DNA of 64,000 bases from Spinacia oleracea. Lineage: Eukaryota; Streptophyta; Magnoliopsida; Caryophyllales; Amaranthaceae. The translations under genes were made by a program, and so were the position numbers. Below are positions 1 to 11,819 of the stretch, piece after piece. Below the pieces are notes generated by a model, which was given only the letters and a program-made list of their open reading frames with translations, was not told the origin of the DNA and did not search any database. Every line of letters begins with the position of its first letter. The first letter of the stretch is position 1. The stretch is from the NCBI RefSeq assembly GCF_020520425.1, contig NC_079491.1, forward strand, positions 111,228,652-111,292,651, in the 5' to 3' direction.

Positions 1-1261
1 CTGAAGCGAACAAGAAAGCTTCTCCTCTTTGAAGGCAAAGTATTATCAACATCCAATGAGATCTTCACAAAAAAATATGTATTTTCAAATGATATTTTGC
101 AAAAGAAAAAATTTAGATTTACGATATTGAGCACAATAACAACTTAGAACACTTACTTTTGATGGAAGGGGATGAGTATAAATTGCTTCTTACTTTGCTT
201 GGATATTGAATGAGTCAAATAGCTTGTAACCGTCGCAGATCGACGTATTACCATAGAAAGCTTTTTCGGACAAAAAAACCCGATCTCACCCTGAGTTTTG
301 TTCATCTTGCAATGGTTGTGCAAAAATCTACACCAATTGTATATTAATAGTTATTATTCTACGTGGATACCGATGTTTAAAAAAGTTATAAATATATATA
401 TTTACCTTATCCAAATATGTACACATGATGTACTTAGATAGCTCATGTTAAGAAAATTCTTGAGATCTTCACCAACGACATAAGCAGTAAAACTTTCTTT
501 CGCGGGAATAAAAAATACGTCATCTTCAAAATCAACATCAATAGTGAAGTCACACTCTAGATTTTTGTACAGGTTGTACAACTCCTTACAACTTTGGGGC
601 AACGCCAAGTAGGTGGCATTAGAAACTAGAAAAATTGGGATGCCTTCATCATCATTCCCCTTCTCGCGACATCAAACTGCTGACCCAAGGTCATTACCCT
701 CGTGCTTTTTTTCAATCTTATTCTTTGCAGGTTCTTGGTTGACTTTCGAATTTTTCAAGAAAAAAATAGAAAATTAAACAAATTATGAGTGTAGTATATA
801 TGCATTATGCGTGTAGCATATATGTATTATGATCTGTTTATAAATTAAGTTTGAAAGTTACCTCTTTTGACAATTTGACTTTTTTTTTAGGCCATTGAGC
901 CCAACTCCCTTCTACTTGATCCCCTAGTACATCATGTCCGAAAAAGGGTAAAGGTAGAGGTGTATGTTCCTCTCCATCAAGTACGTGAACGATAGTGACT
1001 TTGACATGATCTGCGAGTAATGGGACATTATGAATAAGCTCCCCTGGTTGACTTTGGCATAATATCCCTGTTGCCACATTTCGGTAACCAAAATTATCAT
1101 CAAGGACCATAAGCTCACAAGGAAGTTCGTCCTGTAGGTAGATTTTTTCAAAGCTTGGGATCAATTATAAATACAATTACGATATCAATTTATGCATAAT
1201 AAATAAAGTGGGTAAATACCTTAGATGTGTTTGTGAATGGGTCAGGATCAGCACGATCAAT

Positions 1262-1338
1262 CTGATCAATATCAGTCGGCTTATCAATACTAACTAGCTG
1301 ATCAATATCAGTCGGCTTATCAGTACTAACTAGCTGAT
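1262..1338 (-). repeat. 36-bp tandem duplication inside the CACTA second gene
   Basis: Two adjacent 36-bp units (motif GATCAATATCAGTCGGCTTA) differ by about one base. They encode a 12-residue repeat (LVSTDKPTDIDQ then LVSIDKPTDIDQ) and keep the frame. Confidence 0.8.
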
Positions 1339-2139
1339 CAATAACATCGACTGACTGGCAACTACTAAGGTTATGTAGGGGCATATCCACCTCAACATCA
1401 GTAGGAACTTTTACACCGCAAGATTTGAGTATGTCAAGGGCAACAACTCTCATTTCAGCTCTTGTTTGGTCCCTTACTTGTTATGTGATAAAACGAGCAA
1501 ATGTTTCCACTTGCGCATATGTAAATACTCCTTCATTTTGACAACTTCGCTTCTTCCTTTTAAAAATTGAGGTAATAGTTGCTCTCCCTCCAACTCCCCT
1601 AACATGTCCACCATGATCTGCATTCCCAAGCGCTTCAGTCAAGATATCATGGCTTCTAACAGATTTGAACTCGCCTGACTTTTCTTTTTCCATCAGTTCA
1701 TACTATTTCAAAGTAAGAAAATCAAATGATTAATAATGCATAATTAAATCCTTATTGAAAAAATACATTATATTTATTTATTAAACGAAATGAGATACTT
1801 ACTATCAAATCTACTATCGCTTGAGTCTTTTTGTTTGTGATCCTACCCGTCTTGTCTTTTCTTCCCTCGATCCAGCTCTCATGACGAGGTCTCGGAGTCA
1901 ATGTGGGTTTCTCAGATGATGAACCTGACAAAAGGGACTGTTTAATCTGCTCTTTGATGTATTGATTTTCTCTTGTTTCATATCCACCACTACCCAAATG
2001 ATGGGGGTGCTCGTTTCTAGCTTGGTTTTCTCTATTTCTTGCACTTATAGCCTGTAAAAGAAGATGAAAAAGACGCATGGCTTACACGATACAAAAAAGT
2101 AATCAATATAAAATTTAAAAACATGCAGGCAACAGTAGA

Positions 2140-2570
2140 CTTGGATCACTAAGGTCAGGTGTGGGGGAAAGTTTTGTCTTTGTTGCAGTTTCATAGAGCT
2201 CCTGAGGGGTTTTCAGCTCAGTTAACTTGGATCACTAAGGTCTGCAAGAAAGGGGGCAAAAGGCAGAAGCTGATAGTGCCTTTCTTTGCTGAAACAGTGT
2301 ACTCTATATGGCTTAATAGGAATGATAAGGTTTACAACAATCATTGTAAGCAGCCTGCTGATTTGTTTAAAGAAATTCAGTTTCGAGTTGCAGCCAGAGT
2401 GTCTAATGAGCTTAACTCCTTATTGTTATATTTAAGCTGTTAGGTTTGGGTGTGTTCTGTTGGTTGTTGGGCTTTTGTGGTTCTGTGGTCAGTTGTAACT
2501 GATAGGCTAACTTGACATTGCAGATTCTGCAGGACAGATGCAGGGAAAATGCAAATGAAATGAGCTACGG
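2140..2570 (+). mobile_element. 5'-truncated LINE fragment (ORF2 C-terminus and 3' UTR)
   Basis: An open frame at 2,159-2,443 encodes the C-terminal end of a LINE-type reverse transcriptase ORF2: AETVYSIWLNRNDKVYNN followed by EIQFRVAARV is the usual tail after the zinc-binding region. Everything upstream is missing, as expected for a 5'-truncated LINE copy. It lies in an intron of the CACTA second gene, on the opposite strand. A 17-bp direct repeat (CTTGGATCACTAAGGTC) occurs at 2,140-2,156 and again at 2,226-2,242, inside the ORF. The 3' limit is a guess; no clear poly(A) tail or target duplication was seen. Confidence 0.7.
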
Positions 2571-3266
2571 GTTATGCCAGGAGCTAACTGGATCAGACCA
2601 GAATCTTCCCTATACTAGCAACATGTCGTCCAGCCTTCAACTGCCTCAGCTAAAAAGGCAATAATTGAAAAACTATATTAACACTGCTCCTGCAGTAAAC
2701 ATAAACCCAGCAACACCTAATTGGATTCCTGTTTGCCAGTACTGAGACTTAACTGTATCTGAAACTAAACCATCAAAACGTATATACTTTGAAGTATTGT
2801 TCTGTTACTCCACAAACACGCAGCTATGTGGCATGCAGCACAGGAGGTTGAAAATTACCAGAAGCATTCAAAGTACAGCGCTAAAAATGAGTTATGAATC
2901 TTATACCAAAACATTCTTATTGAGAACCCAAACCAAATTACTAGCACGACTACACTAATATGAATAATACTAAAGCCAGTTCATCAGCACTTGAGCAGTA
3001 TCACAGTCTCATGGCAAGGTTCTACATTAAACCCAAAAAAAAGCATGCAAGGAAATTCGAAAACATTACTACAAGTTTCTGAAACATAGCAAAAATAAGC
3101 AACAAGTATGCAGCATATTACTTAGCTGATATTTTCCCCCTAAGTTAGCAACTGAAGCCTAACTTGTCACACAACTCCTTTAATGCAGCACCGTCATATC
3201 AAAGCTAAGCATTTCAATCCTGATAACTCATTCAATGCTTTCCACAAATCAAGGATTTTCATTCCG
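2571..3266. other. Non-coding DNA between LINE fragment and CACTA exon
   Basis: AT-rich sequence with no supported gene. It probably contains remaining intron of the CACTA second gene and possibly LINE 3' UTR. CCGTCATATCAAA occurs twice, near 3,191 and 3,263. Confidence 0.5.
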
Positions 3267-4068
3267 TCATATCAAACAAAGTAAAGTGCATCTCACAAAT
3301 ATAAAACTAAAAGTCATCTTAAATTCATCACTTTCACGTTGTCTTTTAAACTCTTTCCAATCATCCTCGTCAATGCCCACATACAGATCCCATGGTGGGT
3401 CATCCACTACATTTTTTTTTCTTTTTTTTGACAACGGGTCCTCCACTGCATCTTTCTCTTTCTCTTCACTTGTGAAGTATTCTCGTGTCAATCTTGTTTT
3501 GAATTCTTTCCACCTTTTGTTGCAATCCTTAAGTACTGCTTCTTTCTTATCATCATCACACTTGAACATTTTCTGTTTGTTTTAACTGATTTGTTAAGGA
3601 ATTCATTTTAACAAAAAAAAATTGCATTTGTTAGAATTAATTTACATCTACATTTAAATTATTTACCTTAACAGCAGTCCACAATTTTTCCTTAGTATCT
3701 TCTGCAACCTGGCTCCAATCTGCAATGGTGATCTTTACCTTAGCACGTGCCATATACCCGGTGTAGGCTGTGTATCTATGCTTGAACTCTCCAATCGCAC
3801 AATTATGCTCATTCCATTGTAGAGGAAATGGTCCATCATCTTTTTCAATGATATACTTGGCTGTTGAAGGCCCTCTGGTGGTCTTTTGACTTGACTTTTT
3901 TGGATTCTCATTGTTAGCAGGAGAGCCATTGTTATTTTCAGAAGCCATACCAACAAACCTGACCATTATAGAGATTGTTAGAGAAGAAATATTAGCACAT
4001 AGATATCAGTAGTATCTTTCACAAGAACGAGGTCACAAAATTCAGATCCTAAACCAAACATCTATTAA

Positions 4069-4700
4069 ATCTGAAACAACAAACCAGAACATCAACTGTA
4101 ACAAGCTCTAAATTGTAAATTATAACAAGCTTTAAGTTTTTATTCCTAAATATCACAACTACCTTTCTCTCTTATTTCCTGTTCTTGCGTGAATCTGAAA
4201 CAACAAACCAGAACATCAACTGCACCAAATAAAGTTAGAAGTGCAAGACAAGGAGACAGCAGCAACAACATTGGCAGGAGGGAACGGCCTCACTTAGTGG
4301 AAACGGCCTTATGGCTCACTAATGCATTTTATCTCTGTCAATTAGTTTTAATTGCTTTTGTCTCATATTTGAATTTTGTCTATAAAAGAGAAAGGGAGAG
4401 AAGAAGGAAAACATCTTGGAAGTAATTGGTGGGAGAGTGAGACCTCTTGAAAGTCTCTAAATTGTAACAAGCTTTAAGTTTTTATTCCTAAATATTACAA
4501 CTACCTCTCTCTTATTTCCTGTTCTTGCGTGAATCTGAAACAACAAACCAGAACATCAACTGCACCAAACAAAAACAACAGTGCAGCCTTACAACCTATC
4601 AAATCCCCTAGACACAACAGAAGACACCACTGCACCAGAACATCAACAGAAACAACAGTGCAGCCTCACAACCTATCAAATCCCCTACGAAACAATAAAA
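4069..4700. repeat. Local direct repeats with a TATA-containing insert
   Basis: A block of about 115 bp (TTTAAGTTTTTATTCCTAAA ... CCAGAACATCAACTG) occurs at about 4,106-4,224 and again at about 4,456-4,565. They flank a unique 230-bp piece containing TCTATAAAAGAG near 4,378. AACAACAAACCAGAACATC also occurs a third time near 4,072. Farther right, AACAGTGCAGCC...ACCTATCAAATCCCCT is duplicated (about 4,577 and 4,653). The layout could be a miniature terminal-repeat element or plain tandem duplication; neither is proven. Confidence 0.55.
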
Positions 4701-5000
4701 CATGAAATTTCTGGTAACTCATAGCAGGGAATTAAAATGGTAAAAACAGGCTGTTTCACATATGCAGATATGAAAAAAGTAACATTCAAATTAAGTTAAA
4801 ACGGAAATTTTAAACTAAGCTTCAATATTCAATCACACCAATCAAACAAATATTAGCTGGTAAATGATAAGTATCGCAAAAACAACTAGCATAGAACAGA
4901 AAAACAAGCAACTACTTAATATAAAAAAATCGGCACCAAAATAACCAAACCAAAATTATAGCAGCCTTAGCCTTATCCCCTTCACCGACTTTCAGTTTTT
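4701..5000. other. Intergenic DNA between the two CACTA genes
   Basis: AT-rich, no ORF or recognised motif. It lies just downstream of the TNP2 stop codon and probably includes its 3' UTR. Confidence 0.4.
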
Positions 5001-5553
5001 TCAGTTATTTGTAGTCGAATCTGGGACAACCCATACACCTTCATTGTGATCACCTCGCAAATGATGATCTGTTGAATCGTCTACTTGCACGGGTGTGTTT
5101 TGAAACATAGAAAAAACAGGGATTTCATCAACTTGGTCATACTCATCTTCATTTGGTACAAGATCAGCAACTGCAACACCATGCTTTTTTCCTTGAATAA
5201 CTACTGACTTTGAAGTGTCAGCCGGATCTATCATATAAAATACTTGCTTTGCTTGAGTTGCCATGATGAATGGCTCATCATAATGACCCGGTTTATTGAA
5301 ATTCACGACCGTGTATCCCATGTCATCTATGTTCACACCTTTGCCTATATCCACCCAGTTGCACTTAAACACAGGCACCCTGAACTGAACGAAATCAAGT
5401 TCAAAGATATCCTCAATCATGTCATAATAGTTCATCTTTGCATGCTGTGGATTATTATCCTTGGCACTAGAAAAATGTAAAGCTGATGCCACTAAAGAAA
5501 CACCACTATTCTGCGTAGTACTACTAGAATCCCTCCTCTTAGTGTTAAAACAA
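5001..5553 (-). pseudogene. TNP2 transposase, C-terminal part (DUF4216), separated by Pack-MULE
   Basis: This is the downstream part of the TNP2 reading frame that begins at 10,226. It encodes a DUF4216-type region: MNYYDMIEDIFELDFVQF, VPVFKCNWVD, GYTVVNFNKPG and EPFIMATQAKQVFYMIDP, then an acidic tail ending at a normal stop at 5,001. A 9-bp target duplication (TTAAAACAA, 5,545-5,553) separates it from the inserted Pack-MULE. On the other side of the MULE the frame resumes at 7,534, and the reading frame matches across the insertion, so the MULE is the only visible break in this gene. Confidence 0.88.
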
Positions 5554-5643
5554 CGGTTTTTTCATGAAATGTCCCTCAGGTTTGCAATAATGCACCAAAT
5601 ACCCTCGCGTCTTTCGAATCACATAATATACCCCTATTTTTGC
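5554..5643 (+). repeat. Pack-MULE left terminal inverted repeat
   Basis: About 88 bp pairing with 7,446-7,533. Only a few mismatches are visible, for example TGTCCCTCAGG against TGCCCCTGAGG. Confidence 0.9.
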
Positions 5644-6129
5644 CTAAGTTTGCACCAAATACCCCTAATCCGACATTCTGTTAGTCCTCCGTTAAGTCAT
5701 GTTTATAATTCACAAAATGCCCCTATTTATAAACTTATTGCACAATATACACCTATTTGTAAAGTTATTTGCACCAAATACTCAAATTGCACGAATTGAA
5801 TCTAACGGCTAGTTTGAATCTAGTCACATTGCCTCCTCATAATTCATCAGTTTCAATTTTCAGAAGAGCAACTCAAGGTAGTTTGAACCTTCTAACTCTA
5901 TCATGAAATGACTAAATTAGGCTACCTCAACAACTTGGTTGTTCTGAAGAAAAAAAAACCCAAATATCATGAAACTAAATTAGGCAGAGGCAACGAATTT
6001 CACTGCTAATAACAGGTTTCCTTGCGTTATTGAAATACTCATTGTCAGAGAAACATTATGAACAACTCTAATAACATCTACAAAATAAAATACAAGTGAT
6101 TGGTATTGTGAGAAACAAGTGTTGTTGTT

Positions 6130-6700
6130 AAAGGCTGCATTTCTTGCCTACAAGATCCTTTCCATCAACATGTATACCCAACTGATCAATAGGAACAAAG
6201 TTGAACTTTGTTTCAGGGATATATACCCTTTCAACACTGGCTACCTCAACAACTAAGTTCTCATTGATGGTCATCTCGTAGTCATTTTTAGTCGTGTTGA
6301 ACCTCTTATTAGCAACTTCAACAGATCCCTTTGAGATGTATTAAACCTTCCCTGCATCAAAGGTGTCAAAGAACTTCTTCTCTATCGCATTGAACATCGT
6401 TGCTTGTATTTGAGTACCCTACATTCATGAACTACTATATGAACAACTCTCAATTCAAACATGAAAGTGTAAAACATAGAGTTTGACTCATTCTAGATTA
6501 TGCTTACATATTCATCAGTTAGCTCAACATTGAAGACATTCCCTTCTCCTCTCTCATTATAGAAGGTTCGTAGTGTCCCCTTGCTGGTAACTCGGACTTT
6601 GATGGTCCAGTTCCCTTGGTAAGGGTTCAAAGAACCAAGAGGGTACACTCTTCTAGTCATACCCATTCTTGCAGCAGGTGCAGCACTGCAACACACATAA
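6130..6700 (-). pseudogene. Captured fragment of replication protein A 70-kDa subunit (RPA1-like)
   Basis: Two exons on the minus strand match the central part of plant RPA1, the large subunit of the single-strand DNA-binding complex. The first, about 6,695-6,513, encodes RRVYPLGSLNPYQGNW, TIKVRVTSKG and GEGNVFNVELTDE and ends at a GTAAG donor. The second, about 6,421-6,133, encodes IQATMFNAIEKKFF, KNDYEMTINEN and VYIPETKFNFVPIDQL. Intron positions are retained, so capture was at DNA level. An in-frame TAA at 6,341-6,343 replaces a residue before YISKG, so full-length RPA1 cannot be made. N- and C-terminal RPA1 domains are absent. The usual plant protein is over 600 residues; about 150 are here. 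Confidence 0.85.
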
Positions 6701-7445
6701 AAGCACCATAAACACTAACCAAAACACACACACTAAAAAAACCATATATAGACACTAAAACAACCAATTTATAGCAAAGCAAATTGGGAAATAAGCACAA
6801 GTAACTGGAATCAGTTTGATAACTAATGATTTCTTCATTAATTAAGAAGCAGATAAAGAATAAGAATTAATCTGAAGTTCAAACATAAACAAATCTTAGG
6901 AATTAATGGTACTTTACTGAATTGATAAAGACAAATCAGGATTATGAAATTACTAGAGTCGGGATTGATCGTTTCCAGGCACCCTCAAAATCAAATCTAA
7001 AACTCTCTAGGCAGCGAATCAAACCAAACCAAAAACGCCCAGAAATTCACCAACATTCATCTCAGTCAACGAAATCAAACCCAGCAGAAACGCCTAGAAA
7101 TCAAAAGAACTAAGAATTAATTTGAAGAAATCAAACCTAGCAGAAGAAATTGCAAGAACGGTCAAAACAACGAACCAAGAATCTCAGTCAAACAGTTAGG
7201 CTCGCCGGCGACCATATATCGGAGATCGGCCTCCGCCGGGGAACAGAGAGGGGAGATCGGCCGCTACCGGCGACTAGAGAGCAGGATGAAGAACAGGGGA
7301 GAGGAGAGAGAAAGAGAAGAAGTTGAGACTTTTTTAATTTTTTGGAATTTATGCCAAAGAACATGCATTAAGGGCAAAATGGTAAACTATAGCTAACGGA
7401 GGACTAACGTCCGTTAACTGCAAGTGCATTTCATGAACAATACGA
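6701..7445. other. Pack-MULE interior, leader/promoter-like part
   Basis: No supported coding region. A GC-richer purine-rich tract at about 7,200-7,325 (repeated GGAGATCGGCC motifs, then GAGAGGAGAGAGAAAGAG) resembles a plant 5' leader, and may come from the captured gene or serve as a start region for a minus-strand transcript of the RPA1 exons. Confidence 0.4.
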
Positions 7446-7533
7446 AAAAATAGGGGTATATTATGTGATTCGAAAGACGCGAGGGTATTTGGTGCATTAT
7501 TGAAAACCTCAGGGGCATTTCATGAAAAAACCG
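7446..7533 (-). repeat. Pack-MULE right terminal inverted repeat
   Basis: Complement of the left repeat. It is followed at once by the second copy of the TTAAAACAA target duplication. Confidence 0.9.
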
Positions 7534-10226
7534 TTAAAACAATATCCATTTATATCATAACCTTCATAGGATACAACATTTGCATCTGGACCAAACGCTA
7601 ACCATCTAATGTCTTCACTAACATCATTTGGTGTTTGTTTCAAACCACGATCCACTTTCTCTTGGAACCATCTGATGAAAGATCGATTGTGTTCGTCTCT
7701 CAAAATTTTTTCACCTCTGCCATGATATTCTTGCCTAATCAGATTCATATGGTCTGCCAAATATGGTTGCACCTCATCAACTTGTTGTAAGATGTAGAGG
7801 TAAGCTTGATCAACTATTTCACGACTTAAGTTTAGCACTTTACGACCAACTGTACCAATACCTTGTACTCTCTCCTTATTGTGACGAGGCTTTGGAAGTC
7901 CTAGTGTTTCTAACTCTTCCAAATGCTCGATGCAATATCTAAGGACCTCATCAGTTAGATATCCCTCAACTATGCTGCCTTCTGGACGAGATCGATTCCT
8001 CACATAACCTTTCCAATCACCCATATTGCGCTCAAACGGATACATGTACCTTAAATACACCGGCCCACAAAGTTTGACCTCTCTCACCAAATGAACAATC
8101 AGATACACCATGATGTCGAAAAAGGAGGGCGGAAAATACATCTCAAGTTGACACAATGTGACAATGAGTTGTGATTGCAAAGAGTCTAATTTACCAGGAT
8201 CGAGTACCCGCGAACAAATAGCTTTGAAAAACAAACAAAGTCTTATTATAGCTTGTCGTACTTGTTTGGGTAAAATCGACCTAATTGCAATCGGCAATAT
8301 CTCTTGCATTAAAGTATGACAATCATGAGACTTCAATCCAACTAATTTCAAATCTTTCAATGACACGAGGTTTCGAATGTTCGACGAATATCCAGATGGA
8401 ACTTTCACATTATGTAAGGACTCGCATAATACTTTTTTCTCCTTCTTAGATAAAGTATAACAAGCTGGAGGTAGGTAATATCGCTTCCCCTTTTTTGTAG
8501 GTTTCAATTCAAGGCGCATTCCCATCTTGACCATGTCATTTCTAGCCTTCTCTCCATCTTTAGTCTTCCCTGGCATGTTCAGAAGCGTTCCGATCAAACT
8601 ATCAAATACATTTTTCTCAACATGCATCACATCAATACAATGCCTTACACTAAGATGTTCCCAATATGGCAAGATCCAAAACGCAGACCTCTTTTTATAA
8701 CATAACTTGTCACCAAGAGACTTGTAGGGTTTGCCGAAAACACAATTGATGTCCTTTACACGTTCATAAACTTGTTTCCCAGTAAGAGGCTTAGGAGGAG
8801 ATCTATGTTCTGGTTCTCCATTAAAAGCCTTGCAAAGCCGACGATAAGGGTGATTGCGAGGTAGAAATACTCGTTGAAATGGGTATACAACCTTCTTGCT
8901 ACTCTTCAATTGAACAGCTTTGGTATCATCTTCACAAATAGGACAAGCTTTGTATCCCTTGACAACATGGCCAGATAAATTCCCATACGCAGGAAAGTCA
9001 TTAATTGTGCAGAAGATCATAGCACGCAAAGTAAATGTTTCCTTACGATATTCATCATACACACGCTCACCTTCATCCCACAACTTCTTCAAATCCTCAA
9101 TCAGTGGTGCCAAGTACACATCTATGTCATTTCCAGGTTGTTTAGGCCCAGATATCAAATTTGACAACATAATGTATTTGCGCTTCATGCACAACCAAGG
9201 TGGTAAATTGTAATTCACCAACAGAACTGGCCAAGTGCTATGCTGACTACTCATGTTACCAAATGGGTTGATTCCATCTGTACATAAGCGTAGCCTTAAA
9301 TTCCTTGTTTCACGACTAAAATTCGGAAAGGTAGTACCAATATGTTTCCATTGAGGGGAATCAGCAGCATGCCGAAGCATTCCATCTTTATTTCGCCCGT
9401 CTGCATGCCATGTCAAATTTTCTGCATCTTTAGCATTAGCGAACAAGCGTTTGAGCCTAGGCACTACAGGTAGGTACCACATTACCTTAGCAGGTTCATT
9501 GGTGTTTTCACCGTTGCTCTTCACCTTATATCGCGATGTCCCACAAGTTGGACATTCATGCAAATAGTTATAATCCTTTCGATACAATACGCAATCATTA
9601 GGGCAAGCATGTATTTTCTCAGCATCCAAACCCATCGGACACAACATCTTCTTAGTCGCATAAGTATAACTCGGAAGCGTGTTACCTTCGGGAAACATAT
9701 CTTTCAATTTTACCATCAATTTTGAGTAATGATAATCAGTCCACCCGGCTTCCGCTTTCAGTTCAAATAATTCTAGTACACCTGTTAATCGAGTGTACTT
9801 ACTGCACCCTGGATACAAAGGTGTCTCGGCGTCAGTCAACAAACTTTCGTAATCAGGTGGCCCCTCTGTGAGATTATCCTCCGTATCGTGCAACATCTCA
9901 TCAAACACCTCATCAAGCACCTCATTTTCATTACCATGGTGAGTATTTAAGTCCTCTGCATGGTCTTCGTAGCTATGATTCTCAGTACCCGTTTCCCCTT
10001 CACCATGCCATATCCAATCAGTATAATTTTTGGAAAAACCATTCCAAAAAATATGAGCTCGTAATTCATCTTCTGTAGACACCTTACGCATGTTACCACA
10101 ACTCTTACAAGGACAACATATTTTTTCTCCTTCCTTTTTACGTGTAAGTACAATACGAATGAACTCCTCAACCCCTTGACGAAACAGAGGGGTAGTACGC
10201 TTATGTGAAATCCAACTTTTGTCCAT
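7534..10226 (-). pseudogene. TNP2-like CACTA transposase, main part
   Basis: About 895 residues of the transposase that cuts CACTA elements at their ends. The N-terminus (MDKSWISHKR...CPCKSCGNM) is the Transpos_assoc zinc-binding domain, residues 1-75. Transposase_21 follows at about 240-460, with LCTDGINPFGNMS, TINDFPAYGNLSG and, farther on, HCIDVMHVEKNVFDSLIGT, which carry likely catalytic Asp residues. DUF4218 lies at about 640-780 (GLKSHDCHTLMQ, YMYPFERNMGDWKGYVRNRSRPEGSI). The frame is uninterrupted from the ATG at 10,226 to the Pack-MULE at 7,533 and continues in phase at 5,553, so the gene would be about 1,080 residues without the insertion. That suggests the CACTA was recently competent. 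As it stands the insertion should abolish function. Confidence 0.92.
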
Positions 10227-11815
10227 ATCTAACCAATGAATATGTCATATATATTAATTTCAACTATGTATACACGTGTACTAACTCAAATAAAATCATG
10301 CATTGTAATCTTTTTAATTAGAAATAACACTTGTAATATCACAGCATATAAAACGCCACTCTCCAAATTATCCACAAGGCCTAAATATCGCCCTTATGTC
10401 AAATATTAGACTATCTCTCCGGTATCAATTAGAAATCGGTGTTGACAATATTAGCCTACAACTAGGACAATCCTTTACTAAGTATTCATATAATCTCATC
10501 AATTCACCTTTCAACAAATTAATAAATCCAATGTATACCTCCCTTGATTCCAAATTAAACATTGATCTTAATAAAAAAACAACTTAGTAATATTTAATTA
10601 TTTACATAATCTATCAATTAATAATTCTATATGCACATGCTTGAAAGTTGAAACTTAATTCACAATTCTTTTTCATACTAGCTCCTGTGATACAATATTA
10701 TAACCAAATTATTTCAAATCCAAACCAAAATCATATCCCACTCCAACTAAAAGTCACCAACAGAACTTCACTCCCATAAACGTTCCTTCCCCCTCCCCCC
10801 ACATATGAATTGAATATTTTTTGATTAAATAAATGTCCAATTTAAACCCCCCTAATGGCAGTGTATGAACCTGCTTCCTGTTCTATTTTAATCCATGCCC
10901 TAATTAATAAAAAAAAAAACCCAATTTAATCAAATGAATTCAATAACTTTTAAAACATATGAATCAACAATCCACAAAAAAATTACCATTCTGATAAACG
11001 ACCAAAAGTAATAACATAAACACAAATAACTGAGATTTCTAAGATTAATACTTCAAATAAAAAAAATGCCCAATTAATCATATGAATTCAATAACTTTCA
11101 CAACATATGAATTCAATAATCCAAAAAAAAACGCAATCTCTTACCTTTCTATGCTGTGTTTGGGCAATGATGAACCAAAGGATGACTGCGCGCGAATTGG
11201 GCGATGATGGATTGGGTGATGATGAATTTCCCTTGCTTCAGTACCTGATCTTGAGAGACGCGCGGTGAGAAAGATTAGGCGAATTGGATTGGGCGAATAG
11301 GGATTGCTTTAGAACTGAATTGTGAGAAGATTGTGAGAGTTGGTTATTTTTTCACGGAATACAGAGGAGTAGTGCATGTCATGCTTCACTGCTCCGCTCA
11401 CCTCTTTCCTAATATTTTTTTTTCGATGAAAAGTACATGTGTTTCCCGTTTTTTTGGAACCTTTTAGTTTTTATTTTTTGGAAATTTTAGGAAATTATTC
11501 CTCCAAAATATTTGGAAAGGGTATTTTTATTTTTTTCATGTGATTGTTGAAAGTTGGATCATAATTTCTACATTATTTAATTTTTCTTTTATAATAAGGA
11601 GAGATATAATATGTATATTTTATTTTTTAGATTAGGTTTTCGGGTTTAATCTCGAGATTTTATTTATTTAATTGATTTTTCTAATTGTAATGTACGCTTA
11701 AATTCTAATATAGTGTTGCTTGTTTCATTATTTTGTTTTAATAACAGACGACATATATTAAAAATTTGTAGCTCTTCAACTTTTAAGAATTGAAAAAAAA
11801 TTGAAATAAAATAAA
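10227..11815. other. CACTA 5' leader and upstream region
   Basis: Non-coding and AT-rich. A short GC-richer stretch at 11,140-11,340 (GAATTGGGCGATGATGGATT and relatives) looks like an untranslated first exon of TNP2. Beyond it is poly-T-rich DNA up to the subterminal repeats. Confidence 0.45.
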
Positions 11816-11819
11816 ATGA

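Larger units (their letters stand above)
180..3948 (-). pseudogene. CACTA second gene: Ptta/En-Spm transposase-like protein with DUF8039-like region and Ulp1 peptidase, multi-exon, broken
   Basis: Coding blocks on the minus strand follow each other as exons. The first, 3,948-3,670 (start MASENNNGS), holds the ITIADWSQV...KEKLWTAV motif of plant Ptta/En-Spm proteins. The second, about 3,569-3,310, has CNKRWKEFKTRLT and DDPPWDLYVGI. The third, about 2,060-1,805, has NEHPHHLGSGGY and SWIEGRKDKTG. Blocks follow at 1,693-1,190, a DUF8039-like block at 1,164-850, and 608-402. At about 305-183 a segment ending FILIPFHQ before a GTAAG donor looks like the start of a Ulp1 (C48) catalytic domain; the rest is off the left edge. 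An in-frame TAA at 1,481-1,483 breaks the 1,693-1,190 block. A LINE fragment lies in the intron between blocks two and three. The role in transposition is not settled; exon borders are approximate. Confidence 0.7.
5554..7533. mobile_element. Pack-MULE (non-autonomous Mutator-like element) with captured RPA1 fragment
   Basis: The element is 1,980 bp. Its ends are long inverted repeats: the left begins CGGTTTTTTCATGAAATGTC and the right end is its complement, near-identical for about 88 bp. GTTAGTCCTCCGTTA matches farther in. A perfect 9-bp target duplication, TTAAAACAA, flanks it (5,545-5,553 and 7,534-7,542), the size made by Mutator-like elements. No transposase is encoded. The interior carries exons of a replication protein A large subunit gene, which makes it a Pack-MULE. 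It sits in the TNP2 coding sequence of the CACTA element. Confidence 0.92.
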
